64,000 nucleotides of DNA, from assembly GCF_002443255.2 (NCBI RefSeq), contig NW_019211455.1:14912440-14976439 (forward strand), written 5' to 3'. The translations under genes and the position numbers were made by a program. The notes under the pieces were generated by a model that saw nothing but the letters and a program-made list of their open reading frames with translations, ran no database searches and had not been told where the DNA came from. Of this stretch, positions 13,228-25,599 are shown piece by piece. Numbering within the stretch: the stretch's first letter is position 1; every line of letters starts with the position of its first letter. This DNA is from Varroa destructor. Lineage: Eukaryota; Arthropoda; Arachnida; Mesostigmata; Varroidae.

Positions 13228-13456
13228 GTCATTCAATAGAGGGACGAGCGACCAGAGCGGCCGTCCAAGGCGGCTTATGTATGATGTCATATGCCGTATA
13301 CACATCCAGGGACGGCCGTTTACATGCTCATTTCGCGAACGCCCGTCCTCGTTCAAGTATAACATGGACACTCATATTAGCTTGCGCCACTCACTCGAGC
13401 AGCAACGGATGGCCAAGGCTCAGGCCATGCTTTCCGTAACAGCACGATCTCGCTAG
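13228..13456 (+). pseudogene. Decayed lola-like two-finger C2H2 exon
   Basis: A 75-codon open frame contains ICRIHIQGRPFTCSFRERP followed by FKYNMDTHISLRH and a Gln/Ala-rich tail with a stop at 13454-13456. The second finger has one good cysteine, but the second is Arg (CGC where TGC is expected); its histidines (TH and RH) are kept. The first finger survives only as a CRIH linker end. Same strand and organisation as the neighbouring exons. Confidence 0.75.
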
Positions 13457-15537
13457 TATACTTCGACGGTAGTAATGGAAGAAACGGGATCGGAACATCT
13501 TATTAACGCACACATGCACGTGTCAGAACTAACATACAGGGAGAAAGTCATCGCTGTCGACAATGTTGAAGTTCGACAAACAAATGAAGATATGATTTTT
13601 AATAATTTTAAAATTCTTTTCTATAGTACGTACTTACTTGAATGTAATGTGTCTGAGGAGAAATAGCCAGTTAAGTGGTCGACTTTAACGCTTCACAGTC
13701 GCTGAATCGTTTTAAATCGGGAAACTTAGCAACAGGTGCGAAGGGAACGGAAGAACAAGCAAATGAACAATTATGAGGACATATGCGGAAACGCTCTTTG
13801 GCCACAATGTGGCAGCAACGGACTAAAACAATGTTAGCGCATCAAGCCTATTGACCCTTTTAGTATTAGACGGCCAGGTGCTAGAAGCGAGAAGCAAACG
13901 ACAGCTGAATGTATGAAGAGTCAAGAGTAGAATAGTACCTAAGGTCAGTTCGACAGTTACGTTATAGAAAGGTAAAGAAAGGCTTTTTTATTGCATTATT
14001 ATTTACGACATATATTTGCCCATTGGTCCGATTGTGGAATTATGCGTTTCTGAAATAATAACGCGAAGGGGATCTAGACGCGACGAAAAATGCCGTTTTC
14101 TTCCGGTGGATAATATTTTTCTAACTCGCGCAAATCACTTTCTCCTATCCGAACTATCAACAAAATGAAGTCATTGCATTGCCAAGGGCATTGCGCAAGG
14201 GGGCAATTTTTTCCCTGTTAGATTTTACATTTTCAACTTCGAAGGTCACTCTAATGATAAGTTGCAGAAGTCTATGAATATCAGTTAAACTGGGTAATTT
14301 GTTGTCTGGGTCGCTAGTAAAAACATGAGTTCAATAACATATTAATGGTGAGAAACGAAAGAAATCTAAGATTTTACTTGATGTAACATATTGTGTGATT
14401 TGTCTGACGAAGAATAATAGTAGAGTCATAGGGTAGTGGTAAGATAACCCTTATTATAAGGTAACGAACGGATAAAATTTTGTCGTTGTTGTTGTTGGAC
14501 CAACATATGTAATAGTACCTATTACAGTGAGCTGTAGTAACATTTACTGCTGTTCCGGACGACACCTTGCATTATCCCAGTAAATTCGCTTGTCGTCATC
14601 TTGTTTTAGGCTCAATTACGAACTCTTGAGACCATTAGACAGGTGAATAGCTATACGTTTGTTGTCTGTTTTGTTTTTCTTGCGAGAGCTGATAAAATTG
14701 AAATGAGATTCTACAGTGATAACAGTGCGAGCTGATACAGCCCGGACTGATCCACGGAAACACGACAAACGCGCCACCAATGCGGCTGCGGTCAGGGCTA
14801 GTATCTAGTGAACGTTATTGCGAAGCCGCAGTCATCCAATAGCAGACGATATAGCTAGGCCGTCGTCGTTATGGGGTCGAGCTAAGCGGCCTATACATAT
14901 ATGTACATAGCAATATAGATAATTAGCAAATAGCAAACTGTAACAGATAAGGACGGTAGCACGTTCGAGGCAAACCAGGAGAAAGGACTGATTGCTATTA
15001 TTGACTTGTTTGGCAGACTGAAATTATACATACAAGCATTATATCGACTTACTGATTGTATATCCTTTCAGGTGGCCTTCACAACGTCTTGTTGCGAGGT
15101 CAAGAATGAGACTTCTGTATATAACACTCTTTAACGTAGTCAATGAAGTTTATTTGATGATTACGGAAATGTCGTGGCTGTAATAAGACAACAACGTTCG
15201 TATACTACAACCACCAGCTGTTCCTATAAACAGAATCAGACTGTCCTAGAAAACAACAAATCCAACCACCGATACATTTGGGCCTTACGTTAGCAAGGTA
15301 GGCCAATGGTCTATGGTGGTGAACGTGCCAGCTTGATTTTTTGATGAGTGATGTAGAAGTTTTGTGTCGGACAGAACGTGTGTACAAGAAATCCATTAGT
15401 CTTACTCTGATTTTCAGTCTATTCTCTATATATCTAACGAAATAAACGGTCTTCGTTACTATTTCAAGATCGGTCATTGTGGTCGATCCGAATATGTAAT
15501 ATGCGAATGTTTACGTGCTTATAGATTACGTGTTTGA
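13457..15537. other. No recognisable gene
   Basis: An ATG frame of 63 codons (13475-13666, +) is acidic and unplaced. Nothing else stands out. Confidence 0.45.
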
Positions 15538-15723
15538 ATCACTAATCGGTCCGCTTTTGATCCGAACCCCTCCGACGGGAGTGTCGCACCAGGGACCGTT
15601 ATACCGTCAGCCGTTCGACAGACAGCTATCGGGTGGCCTTGTCCGTACTGTGGCAGACTATTTCATAAGGTTTGCTCATACAAACTACCCATGAACAGTC
15701 CGGGGGAAACTCAACTAACATAA
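15538..15723 (+). pseudogene. Decayed lola-like single-finger C2H2 exon
   Basis: An open frame of about 61 codons ends at 15721-15723. It contains WPCPYCGRLFHKV and then SYKLPMNSPGE. The cysteine pair is intact (C-P-Y-C), but both histidines appear to be proline (CCC where CAC is expected in KLPM, and a Pro in SPGE where the HTGE linker would start). The upstream part is a Ser/Pro/Ala-rich stretch, as in other finger isoforms. Here the loss falls on histidines, unlike most of the other exons. Confidence 0.72.
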
Positions 15724-17240
15724 TATAACCTATCTGCTTATCGCACTCACAGTTTCTAATTAAAATTGTCGTTTAATTATTTTTCCTTTGCGTGGTTGCG
15801 GCTGACGATATTTCACGCTACTTGTCCCACTCAAACGTCTGACGCTGCTCGTCCCGGTGCGTCACGCGACTACGTTGAAACCGTTAGAGCGTAGAGCTAA
15901 TGCCGCACATCCGATCGCATACGCAGGAGCAGTTGTTTGCTCGTCCCCATTGCACACAACGCTCCACCTTTAGATGCGATCTCATTACGTAGACTAGGAT
16001 ATAGCACCAGGCTGCTGAGCTTTGTTCTGATCATGTGAAGCCCTGCTCTGGTGGAACTAGCGATGGCCAGCAATATTGGCCTAATTCGCCTGTCGTGATG
16101 GGGCCTGCCAGCAACTAGGACTTGACCTTGTGTTGCCAGTTACGCCCCGAGGTGTATCGAAGATTGCGATACAGTGATTTCTACGGGAGCCGCTACTAGT
16201 CTAAGCGACGACGAAGAAAGCTTGATGTCGTATTGTACATTTTTGTCAAACCTGAGTGCCGTTATTTAAAAGAAGTTAGTGAGCTTTTTCTGAACGCATA
16301 GTTTGGGATTGCGTGTTACGGACAGCAGTTCTGTAAGTGCTGGTCGACAATGTAGGATATTGGGTTATTGAAAATCCATTGATTTTTAGGCCAAAATTGA
16401 AGCAAAGATTTTTTTATATATAAAAATAATATCATTGAAATAACTCTATGCCATCTTAATTGATAGTCTTCTGTCATTTTTCTAGTGACCTCATAATCCT
16501 ATTACATTTGTGGTTTCTAAGCAAAAAACGGTGGCAAATGGCTATGCATTGCTCCATTGAAGCTGAGTTTTGCAGGGAAAATGATCGTTTGACAGTGCAA
16601 GGTCCGGGTTATATGGCCGATGCATTGAAATTTTCCATTTAAGTCCTTAAGATGTTTGCTACATAGCTAACAATGTACGTGGCCTAGCATTGTCATTAGT
16701 CATTGACGCGTTTTCTATTCACTGGTTCCGGTCGATTCTTTTTCCAATAGCGTTTATAATCTGATTAGTTGTGGCAAGTAGTAGTTAAAGTAAATCGATT
16801 TTGCCAGGCGGCAGCAACAGCCTATAATACGCGATTCCTATTTAGCGTTTCAGCAATAGCTATCTTCCTTCAATGTAGGCTCTTCAGGCTGTGTATCATA
16901 GTCCAGTTTCAATCAGTCGTACACCATAGCTTCAGAAATGGCTGAAATTGATTAGGTCTTATGGCCAGAAATACGAGCGAGTAAATTGTTTCGTGTAGCA
17001 CTCGAACATGGAGATTTCTTTAAATAGCTTAGAGGTCTTTAGAGTTAGCATAATTGCTTACGCTACATCGCTGTTCTTACTTTTCAATCATTTTAGCAAC
17101 TTTTACAAGTAATCAACCGATTACCATTTAGGGCACAACTTTAATGTCCAAATTTTTGGATCGAAAGCCATAATCTTATCAGCTATAGTAGTAACATGCG
17201 CGCCTTTGTCGTAATATAGTTATTAAAATACAGCGAATTT

Positions 17241-17275
<35 letters not shown>

Positions 17276-17280
17276 ATATA

Positions 17281-17312
<32 letters not shown>

Positions 17313-18286
17313 GGACCGTCGTTTCCTTCGTCTAAACGGATTGTGTAGACATCACCTGCCTATTAAGATTATGAAGCAAAAAAAAAGACCACCGAACTGT
17401 ATGTACGACGAGTCGTGCTTGGCCAAACAACGAATAAAATCCGACTATAATAAATATAGAAAGGATATAATAGTAAGGTAGAAGATCATTATAAAACAAC
17501 AGATGTTAACCATTTGTTGTTATAGATTGTTTTCTGTCAAAGGTTCACAGGGCTGTACATCCTGCCTTCGACCACATATTTCCTTATATGACTTGGGCTA
17601 CGAGCTATCTAATTTTGACAATTTTTGGTTACTCGTAGTTTCAAGTTTGACTTGCCAGACTGACACGTAACAGCGTTACCACTCTACCGCCCTTAGTGAT
17701 CAGTAATCAATTTGATAAATCATATTTAGTTATGGGTAAGAGAACAAATGAAGAAGATATATGGCTGTGCGGAACCCGCGTTTTGCTGGTTGTTCAGGCA
17801 AACATAGAGAAGCGCGACGTCACCGATATCATATGTTATAATTTTCCACGCACCTAGGTAGCATTGGAGCGTATATTAAAACAGTAAATTGGAAATAGCA
17901 TTGTACACCTACCTCTAATGGAAGCGGACAAGGGTGGCTGAATACATTGTATATATGGGGAGCACCGTAAGTTACTCTTTTGTCAATAGGTTACTGCATA
18001 GCTAATATACCGAAGGAAATTGATCAGTAAAGGTTTAACATTTGTAAAATGTTTTGCTCGTAGCTAATGTAAGCAGTACTGGTCAAAATGAGTGGATCTA
18101 CGAACAATAAATTGCACAGCTTTCTTCCGGCGAGTAACTAGTGTTTAAGCGTAGCCCTATTATGGATATGGCTGCATACGGCGAGCTCATCACAGTATAT
18201 AGACTGTTATAAAATACACTCAAAAAATGAGGCACTATTATGTTCTGTAGTTTCCTACACAAACTAATGGAGCTGTTTTCTTTCAG
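15724..18286. other. No recognisable gene; long TA microsatellite
   Basis: No coding family is recognised. The (TA)n repeat at 17243-17312 is listed separately. Confidence 0.5.
17243..17312. repeat. (TA)n microsatellite
   Basis: About 70 bases of TA dinucleotide with two short interruptions (TATC, TATG). Of the same kind as the sequence flanking both assembly gaps. Confidence 0.97.
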
Positions 18287-18456
18287 AGATTTGGTGAAAC
18301 CGATTTGGCGCATTCGTGCTTATCAAACGTTAAAGGCTGTTAGCAACGTATTCGCTACCGAAGAAATCGAAGGAAAGGCCCTATGTGCCGTCAGACCTGC
18401 ACAACATAAAACATCTTCTACTAAAAATGGATGCACCTATTAGAACTTTCCGAATA
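18287..18456 (+). pseudogene. Probable decayed lola-like C2H2 exon
   Basis: It starts after an acceptor-like TTCTTTCAG (18278-18286). One frame gives RKGPMCRQTC, and another, one base out, gives SDLHNIKHLLLKMDAP, which together resemble a finger of the form PxCxxC...LHNIKHLLLKH. The two halves are in different frames and the second His is missing, so this would be a frameshifted finger. Evidence is weaker than for the other members because no single frame holds it. Confidence 0.42.
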
Positions 18457-18518
18457 AATAGGTCTACTAAGCACTAGAGATAATTGATCACGAGGTATCT
18501 TTTATCGAAGCTACGCTA

Positions 18519-18561
18519 GATCGTGCTTGACGAGAGTAACAACCTCTCGTCAAGCGCGGTC
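18519..18561. repeat. Perfect-arm hairpin, 18 paired bases with a 7-base loop
   Basis: CTTGACGAGAG at 18526-18536 is exactly reverse-complemented by CTCTCGTCAAG at 18544-18554, around the loop TAACAAC. Pairing extends outward to 18519 and 18561 with two G-T wobbles. It lies shortly after the decayed finger exon at 18.3-18.5 kb. It is shorter than a normal animal pre-miRNA. It may be a structured RNA, a remnant of a small inverted-repeat element, or chance. Confidence 0.8.
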
Positions 18562-19107
18562 CGTTTCAACAGAAAGGCCGTATCTCGAAACGCTATAAAT
18601 AGCTACAAGGTAAAGATGGGAATTACATTACAGCATAAATGAGTCTGTGTCAAAATTGCTTTTATGCAAAATATAATTATCATCCATATACATATATATT
18701 GAGGATAGGGGAGGACAAGGAGGGCGGCATAGCTATTATACTTTTACGCTTAGTTCAGTAACACTGATAAATAGGCCACATAGAGAGGATATAGGGGGAC
18801 GCGCATACGATAACAAAACGAACTCGTCACCTCTTTTGAAATACACCGACAACCTTTCTCTCAAAAATCAAACTGACTTCAGGTTCAAGTTGAAACGCAA
18901 TTGCCTGGAAAGTACTGTTAATCACAGTGGAAGCCCGGAAGATCGAGAAGCACGGAACTGAACGCAGTCGCGACAGTAATAGCTACAATGACTATTGCTA
19001 GCAGTTATAGTCAAAATCAAAATAATACCCGAGTTCTGCTACCGGTTGCTGAGAACCCGCCGGTAACTTCTTCGTTTGAAATGTCCACCTTCGAAACAGT
19101 CGGTATT

Positions 19108-19787
19108 GGTTCAGCAAGGCTTTGCCCCGAGGCACTGCTGCCTCAATGAGCATATGGAGCAGATCGCTCAGATCGAAGAAGTCGAAGCGATCGAGGAAGA
19201 ACCAGCCGATGGGAGAAGTATCGTTGTCGAGGAGGCCGAGGCTATTATTTATGGTGAAGCTGTTGTTGAGGACGACGGCCTAGCAATGGAACAGCTGGGA
19301 AAAACTGGCCATATCCTGGACCAGCACACCTGCCTCGTCTGTTTAAAGCGGTAAGCCTCGATGAATGAGAAGTGACCGTTGAAGCAACTGACCACGAATT
19401 GGCTACTCGTGATTATTTGATTTGCGTCACTTTAACGTATTTTCATATACATCAGCGAAGATAGTCGCGAAGTGATTTCCTGGCTCAATGAATCAGTCTT
19501 TGTTTACATCATAATATACGCTTGTTCATGTATGTTTTGAAATGAACGTACGCATTTCACTCGTTCTATTACTTAGGTTCGGTGCCGGGGGTGCATATTC
19601 GGTCCGTCATCATATGGCAACGGTGCACCATAAGGAATGGCCATTCCCATGTCCGCACTCTCCTTACCGGGCCCTCCAAAGGACGGACATTCTTCGACAC
19701 CTTCGGCTGAAGCACGGCAATTTAATGCACCACGACATGCAGGACCAGCAGCCCGCGCAAACAATGACCAACCGGAAGAAGGCCTGA
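19108..19787 (+). CDS. lola: lola-like C2H2 zinc-finger terminal exon pair
   Basis: Two exons are joined by a clean intron. Exon 1 (about 19108-19350) follows GGTTCAG and ends AAGCG|GTAAGC; exon 2 (19577-19787) follows TTACTTAG and ends at the stop 19785-19787. The split codon joins in frame to give CLKRFGAG. The protein part starts with a strongly acidic Glu/Ala/Ile-rich stretch, then finger 1 (HTCLVCLKRF, then SVRHHMATVHH), then finger 2 (PFPCPHSPYRALQRTDI, then RHLRLKHG) and a Gln-rich tail. Finger 1 has all four ligands. In finger 2 the second cysteine is Ser (TCT), which should weaken zinc binding. In lola, such exons are spliced to a shared BTB exon to give transcription factor isoforms. 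This is the best preserved member of the series; the 5' end is uncertain. Confidence 0.75.
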
Positions 19788-20379
19788 ACTAGTTCGTGAT
19801 AATCATCCCCTACCCGTGGCAATAAATATATCGACCGAGATATATATATATATATATATATCTATAATCTACATATTGTCTAAATCACACAGGAAGAACT
19901 GAAACGGCATGGAAATTAATTAACAAAATTATATGGAACATTCACAACGGGAATGACGATGATTGATGACTGACTACTGGTTGATAGTGGACAATTACAA
20001 GTACTAATCTTTTTGGCGTCATAAACAACTACTACAAAGGAGAAAAATCAGGATGATGCTGGGAAAAGATTATTCCGTTAATGTTAACATGTGAAAAGGT
20101 ACTAGTTCTAAGACTGTCTTCGCTTAAAATTTGCCCCCATCTATGTAACAGCTCGACCAAGGACAGTTCAGTCAGCAGCAATTAATTCTATGATAGTACC
20201 AATCACTATAAAGACTATAACCCTTAATATAGTAGCAGCCTCATTCGAGATTTCTAACCCTGATTGGAGTAGGCTCACTGATGATCACACGATATAAACG
20301 TTGACTTGGAAGATTGAGGGCTGCAGACATGAGCTACTAAAACAGCTTCTTCACTTGGCACTGACCGATAATCGTTGAT

Positions 20380-20435
<56 letters not shown>

Positions 20436-23106
20436 GGAAAGCTACATAGTGGACTTTACACGAAGTAGCTAGGGGTAAAAGAACGTAAGAAAATGAAGGG
20501 TTACGCCGTGTATTCATTGTTAGTAGTATGAAACAAGCACAAAATAATGCATAAAAACACTAGTGAATTGTTATAATAGGAAAGGTAAATGGAAACTATC
20601 TACACTCCACAATATGTGTTCTATTAGTTGTTCAAGCGAGGTACAATGCCGAATTGGTAATCACAGACCTCAACATGATTTTGTTTGAGATTTACGGAAT
20701 CGGCATATTATTATTAAAGCAGATTCCCTAACATTTTCTTGCGGAAATCATATATTGATCTAAGCTGTCCGTTGATTACGCAAATATTATAGTTAATACA
20801 TCTGCCAAAAATTGTGATTGGGGTCAATCTTCAGCATTAGCTAGTAATCATTTACGATATTTGCTTGGAATCAGATTATCAAGAAATAGAATCCATGTGA
20901 TAAGCGATTGAGGTGATGTTTATCTACTACAGATCAGAACGAAATCGAGAGCAGGAGAATAATAACTGGATATTTGTGCGTACATACAAGAAGCATAGAC
21001 TGCTATTCAACCATTTAAAAAGCGGCTATATAATGAGAGGAACGATCGATGAGCACGTCGTCCCGTGTATATCGTAACCATCACGGTGGTTAAATAGACT
21101 GAGACAGGAAGAAGACATGTGGTAACGACATGGCCATGATGGCAATTATGATGATGACCAATACGGTACGAGAGAAGGGGGGAATGGGATGGTCGGGGAT
21201 GCTCAGAAGACGGCATAGAAACGAGCTAAACAGTCCCCATGTAGCATGTGATATAGTTATTATTATAGCTGCCCTTGCGAGGGGTTTATTTCTGGCTTTT
21301 ATGCCTATCATTATTACAACGACGTCGTGCGAAAGTCATTCATATACACCTATAAAAATACACTTTGTGGACGGATGAGCAGGCAGACAGGCGAAAGGGG
21401 TAAACGAACAGCAAATATCAAATAAAAAAAAAGGTGATGAACGAAATGATAGCAGTTATCAACAAACAGTGTGAACATATTAATGTAATACGATAATTAT
21501 AATATTGATATGTAAAATAATGATCAAATATTACCAATACCAAGGCAGCAATGATAGCAGCTCTATGTAACAGCCAATCAGACAAAACAAAGCAACAAAG
21601 GAAAAAATGAAGGGCTTAACTGTGCCTTTAAAAAACGTCTTTTGATTTTTTTTAATCACCATTAGTTATTGTGGTATAATGGAGAAGATATTTATTAGTT
21701 GTGAGAGCACCGACTAAAAAAACTTAATTAACTGTTAGAAATTAGGTTTTCAAAAATCACTGAATGGAGAAAATCTAGAGATTTAAGGATCAGTGAAAAG
21801 CATAAAGTCTCTTGCATACAAGATTGAATTTACCACATGAATTTTATTTACAATAATTTAGGATCTTTCCCAGTGTATTAAGTTTTTTATTTAGGAAAGC
21901 AATAGGAGTCAAATAAGGGAGATGGGTTCATTAGTTCCAGCACAGTATTTCAGTTTGTGTGCTCCTTTTGTACGCGTCGTCTTGAGCAAGGACCTCATCC
22001 TAAGTTCATACAGTAGAATGTGAAAGCCCGCGAAATGAAAACGGAATCTTCCTTGATAAGTGGTTCATGGCTTTCATTCATTTATCATTCCAATAAACGT
22101 TTTTAGAAATCAGCGACATCCAGGTCAAGGGCGTAGTTTCCCATCTTTGAACGATGGTGGGTTATCATTCTGTCAAAGCGCTTTGAGTAAGAAGGTAGAC
22201 CGAGATATAGGTGTACCGTGCGTGATATAAGAGCTATACTGGTTAAGTGAGATCTACTTCTATCTCTCTAGAGACGCTCTACTATTAGAACGATCCTCCG
22301 AAGCATGTGCGGCTTCTAGCCAACATGCTCGTACCTACAGACGTTTAATCAGGCTCTTTTTTAACAGATCTTCGATACCTTAGCTAAATACTCGTACGAA
22401 TATGGTGAATCAGAAGACAGCTTTCCGCTTCACAGGATGGGATAGTGCTGGCTATCAGTTAAGCTCATCTCGTGCACGTAGCTTCGATGAAGACATATTG
22501 ACGCGAAGCCAGATATGGGTACTCAAGGTCATCGAGAGAACGACGCCCTACAGATCATCTACGATGGAATACTTCACAGGGCCCCGTAACTGCGTCAGCG
22601 AGACACCAATCCACACGTATAAACGAAAATAGTAAGTGAAACTTACTAGTAAGAACAACTAGAACGGTTGGTACAGTTGATTGGGAAAAAGGAGCAAGGT
22701 GCTTGGCCATGTAGGGTAGGTAACGCAACCACCTAATTTATCATCTACGTGCTTATTAGTTGCTTGCCGGTATATATATGATACTTGCCTGCAAAAAGAC
22801 GAATGGATCGTTTCTATCGACATAAACATAACTAAATATCATCACGGTCAAATGTCGAATGTCGTACTGCTGATTTTAAGCACGCTCAGATTCGAGCCTG
22901 CACAATTCTGGTATTTTCGTTTCAAACCCTCCGTTCCTATAAATTTTTGCCGGCCGTCATCCGGAACTTTAGCCACCCTCAATGCTTGTTCATAACGTAA
23001 GCCTTGTATTCCTTCATCAATATTTAGTATTTAACCTAAATCCTAATTGTTATGCTAAGTGATCATCCATTGTAAGCATCGCATCTTCTATAAACGCATA
23101 CAAAGT
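19788..23106. other. No recognisable gene; microsatellites
   Basis: Contains TA repeats (about 19841-19862) and a compound TA/GA repeat (20382-20436). The ORFs here are short and unrecognised. Confidence 0.5.
20382..20436. repeat. Compound (TA)n(GA)n microsatellite
   Basis: About 33 bases of TA followed without a break by about 22 bases of GA. Confidence 0.96.
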
Positions 23107-23301
23107 TTTCCCGTTGAAGCTGGTGCACTAGCATATGCGGACCCTTTTGATAATTCCTGTGTTGGCCACTGGCCACTAGTTGATGTGTCTACTGGGGTGG
23201 GTTTTGTAGATGATGGTGGTCACGTCTGTGGAAAAGTGTTTACGAGTTTTGAGGATAATAATCGCTTTGTTGATAGAGAGGTAGACGCACAAATGCAATA
23301 A
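23107..23301 (+). pseudogene. Decayed lola-like C2H2 exon
   Basis: A 64-codon open frame ends at the stop 23299-23301. After an Asp/Val/Gly-rich stretch it reads GGHVCGKVFTSFEDNNRF and then VDREVDAQMQ. The finger core CGKVFTSF is typical, but only one of the paired cysteines is seen, and Phe and Asp occupy the two histidine positions. This is the rightmost finger exon on the + strand before the transposon and viral relics. Confidence 0.62.
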
Positions 23302-23947
23302 TAGCCATCTCAGACACGACAGCGATAGAAATAGCGATTGTTTAATAGCAGGACCTGTGGTATCTACTTTTCGAGATTTGACGACAATATAGGCCATGTT
23401 GAACAAAATGACGTAATCCGAATAACGTCTTGAGACCAAATTTATTTAGGTTTGAGGTAGATCAGTAGTTTCTTTCTGAAGTGATTGATAACTAAATCTA
23501 TTAAATCGGTTACTGGTTAAAAAGCAACGTACGATATATAAGCTCGTATTCTGTGTATTTGCTGGCTATCATTATTAACTTAGCTACTGTCGTGTTTTAT
23601 AAACAACATTTTTATGAAGTCAGCAGTACTAGGTTAGATAGAAGGTACTCCAGTATTTCTTGCGTGCTCCTCAGGTTTACGCAAGCCCTTATTACGGCTT
23701 ATGATGATCCACGCGCAAGACGGCCCCGATGTCTTTACATCGTGCTAACGGCATATGAAACGTAAAAGCACGAATGCTAATAAACTTTATAATATATAAT
23801 AATATAAGTTATTATAATATAAAAAATAAATAAAATTTACAACTAGCAATTTCTTTCGCCTCATACAGCATTCTGTATACAGATATAAACTATGTAATAT
23901 GTTTTCGGCGCGTCTTTACATTCGGCCGTGCTATCAAAAAATGTTTC

Positions 23948-25290
23948 CTAATATACTGCTATATACAGTTCGCTTTTATGGTCAGTTGCTGGCATGGAGG
24001 CGTGAGAATATCTTAACCATATGGGGTCACTCGGCTCACAATAGTAAATGGCCCACAGTGAAACAGCTGCTACATAGATTCCGATGTTGCTCGTTTGCCC
24101 TTTACCAGAAGGCTCATGCTGTTTTCGAACTTGTATGGGACAGACTTTTCTGTTCAAACCGCACTTTCTTGTGCCATTGCTTATTATCATAGCTGCCTGT
24201 ACGTGCTCCGGCACTATTTCGTGGCATACCGCTTTCCGTTGCGCAACGGCACTACTAAAACCTGAAAAATTTACTGCCTGGTACTTTCAGGTAGCCCATA
24301 AAGGCTAACCTGACCATCTCGACGGGAAAATTCGGCGCCGGCACAGCGCATCGCGCCACGTCTCTGGCAAGCCTCACGTTGGGCCCACGCCTCCGAAACG
24401 GATAAAAAAAGTCTCCATAATGCGTTGTAACGTCTTCTGGATGCCGAAGTCGACCGCTCCCCTTAGAATAACATAAAGTGGTAGCTTCCTTCACCTTAAA
24501 GAATAAAACGTTAAACAACGTTCGCTTACTCTTGACTCGCCAGGCTACGCCATCCTTGAGTATACACGCTAGAACGCAAGCCCCTCCCTCTAATTGCTCA
24601 GATAAAAGTCACTTTTCTGTGCCCTGTGTACTTCAGAGACGTTGTTTTGTACTACCAGCACTATCAGGCTAAACATTAGCGTTAGTGGGACCCCAAAATC
24701 GTACCCGTGTAAGGTCGGAGCTCAGCGCGTTAATTCTGGACAAAATGCTCCTCCTACTTGACGAACTCTTCTGTGATACTGGATTGCAATAGCCAATAGG
24801 CTTGTAGTGGTGGTCGTTCCAAATGAGGTATCTCGCGTAGAGCGAGCGTGTGATCGTCGCCATCTGAATTGGGAATCCTCTGTTAAGAGCCAGTAACAGG
24901 AACCTAGATTCAAGCAACTTTTTAGCGTTTCAGCCAACATGAGGTCGGTAAGGTGTGGCCACCCGGGCCTTCACGGAATTCTGATGGCCATGATTGTGTG
25001 GCATAGAAACACCATTCCTTAAAGTTGCCAAGGTGCATCTCTTTCAACAGTCACTTGCTCTCAGTACTTTTCCAGGTGAGTTATGTGAATGTCAAAATAA
25101 GTAGACATCTTCGAAGTAGATGAGAGCCATCTCGCTAGAGCCCTAATAACATTGTCCATCAGCCTCTGGAACATCGAAGGTGCATTGGCAAGACCGAACG
25201 ACATGCACTGGCAGAGCTGTACAAAGAAATGAGCGCATTGGCCCATGAGAAGCTTCATAGAACCACCGTGTGGCTTTAGAGTTAACCCCA
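23948..25290 (-). mobile_element. Degenerate Ty3/Gypsy-type pol relic
   Basis: Reading on the - strand, fragments appear in the order expected for a Gypsy pol. At 25290-25061 is a reverse transcriptase piece with MSFGLANAPSMFQRLMD and ITHLEK. At about 24940-24670 is a stretch like the RT/RNase H connection (LKSCLNLGSCYWLL). At about 24420-24255 is an integrase-like piece with CQRRGAMRC, and at 24214-23948 further integrase-like sequence. Frames differ between pieces, and the catalytic YxDD motif and the HHCC zinc knuckle are not intact. The whole is about 1.3 kb, where an intact pol would be near 3 kb, so internal deletions are likely. No LTRs were found. It directly borders the viral Rep copies. 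The RT piece is the firmest; the others are supported mainly by order. Confidence 0.7.
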
Positions 25291-25599
25291 TACCAACCCT
25301 AACAAACCTTGCTTTACTCCTCCTTTCCTTCTTCTCTTAAGTGGTTGTCTTACTCTTGGTACTAAAGGGACTAATTCGATATCAGTCATGTAAATAAAAC
25401 ACTTGAAGATTGTGCACAGCAAAACGTTCGCTCTGTGAGCGTTCGCAGTATCCCCTTTTGAAGGAACTAGGGGGGTCTGCCCCGCTAGCCGATGTTATTG
25501 CTATAAGTGGCACTTGATTACTGATCTTATCTCGACCGCTCCTTCCTTTTATACTCTCATGCTATGACCTTTGACCGCTTGAGAAGTTCTGTCGCGAAA

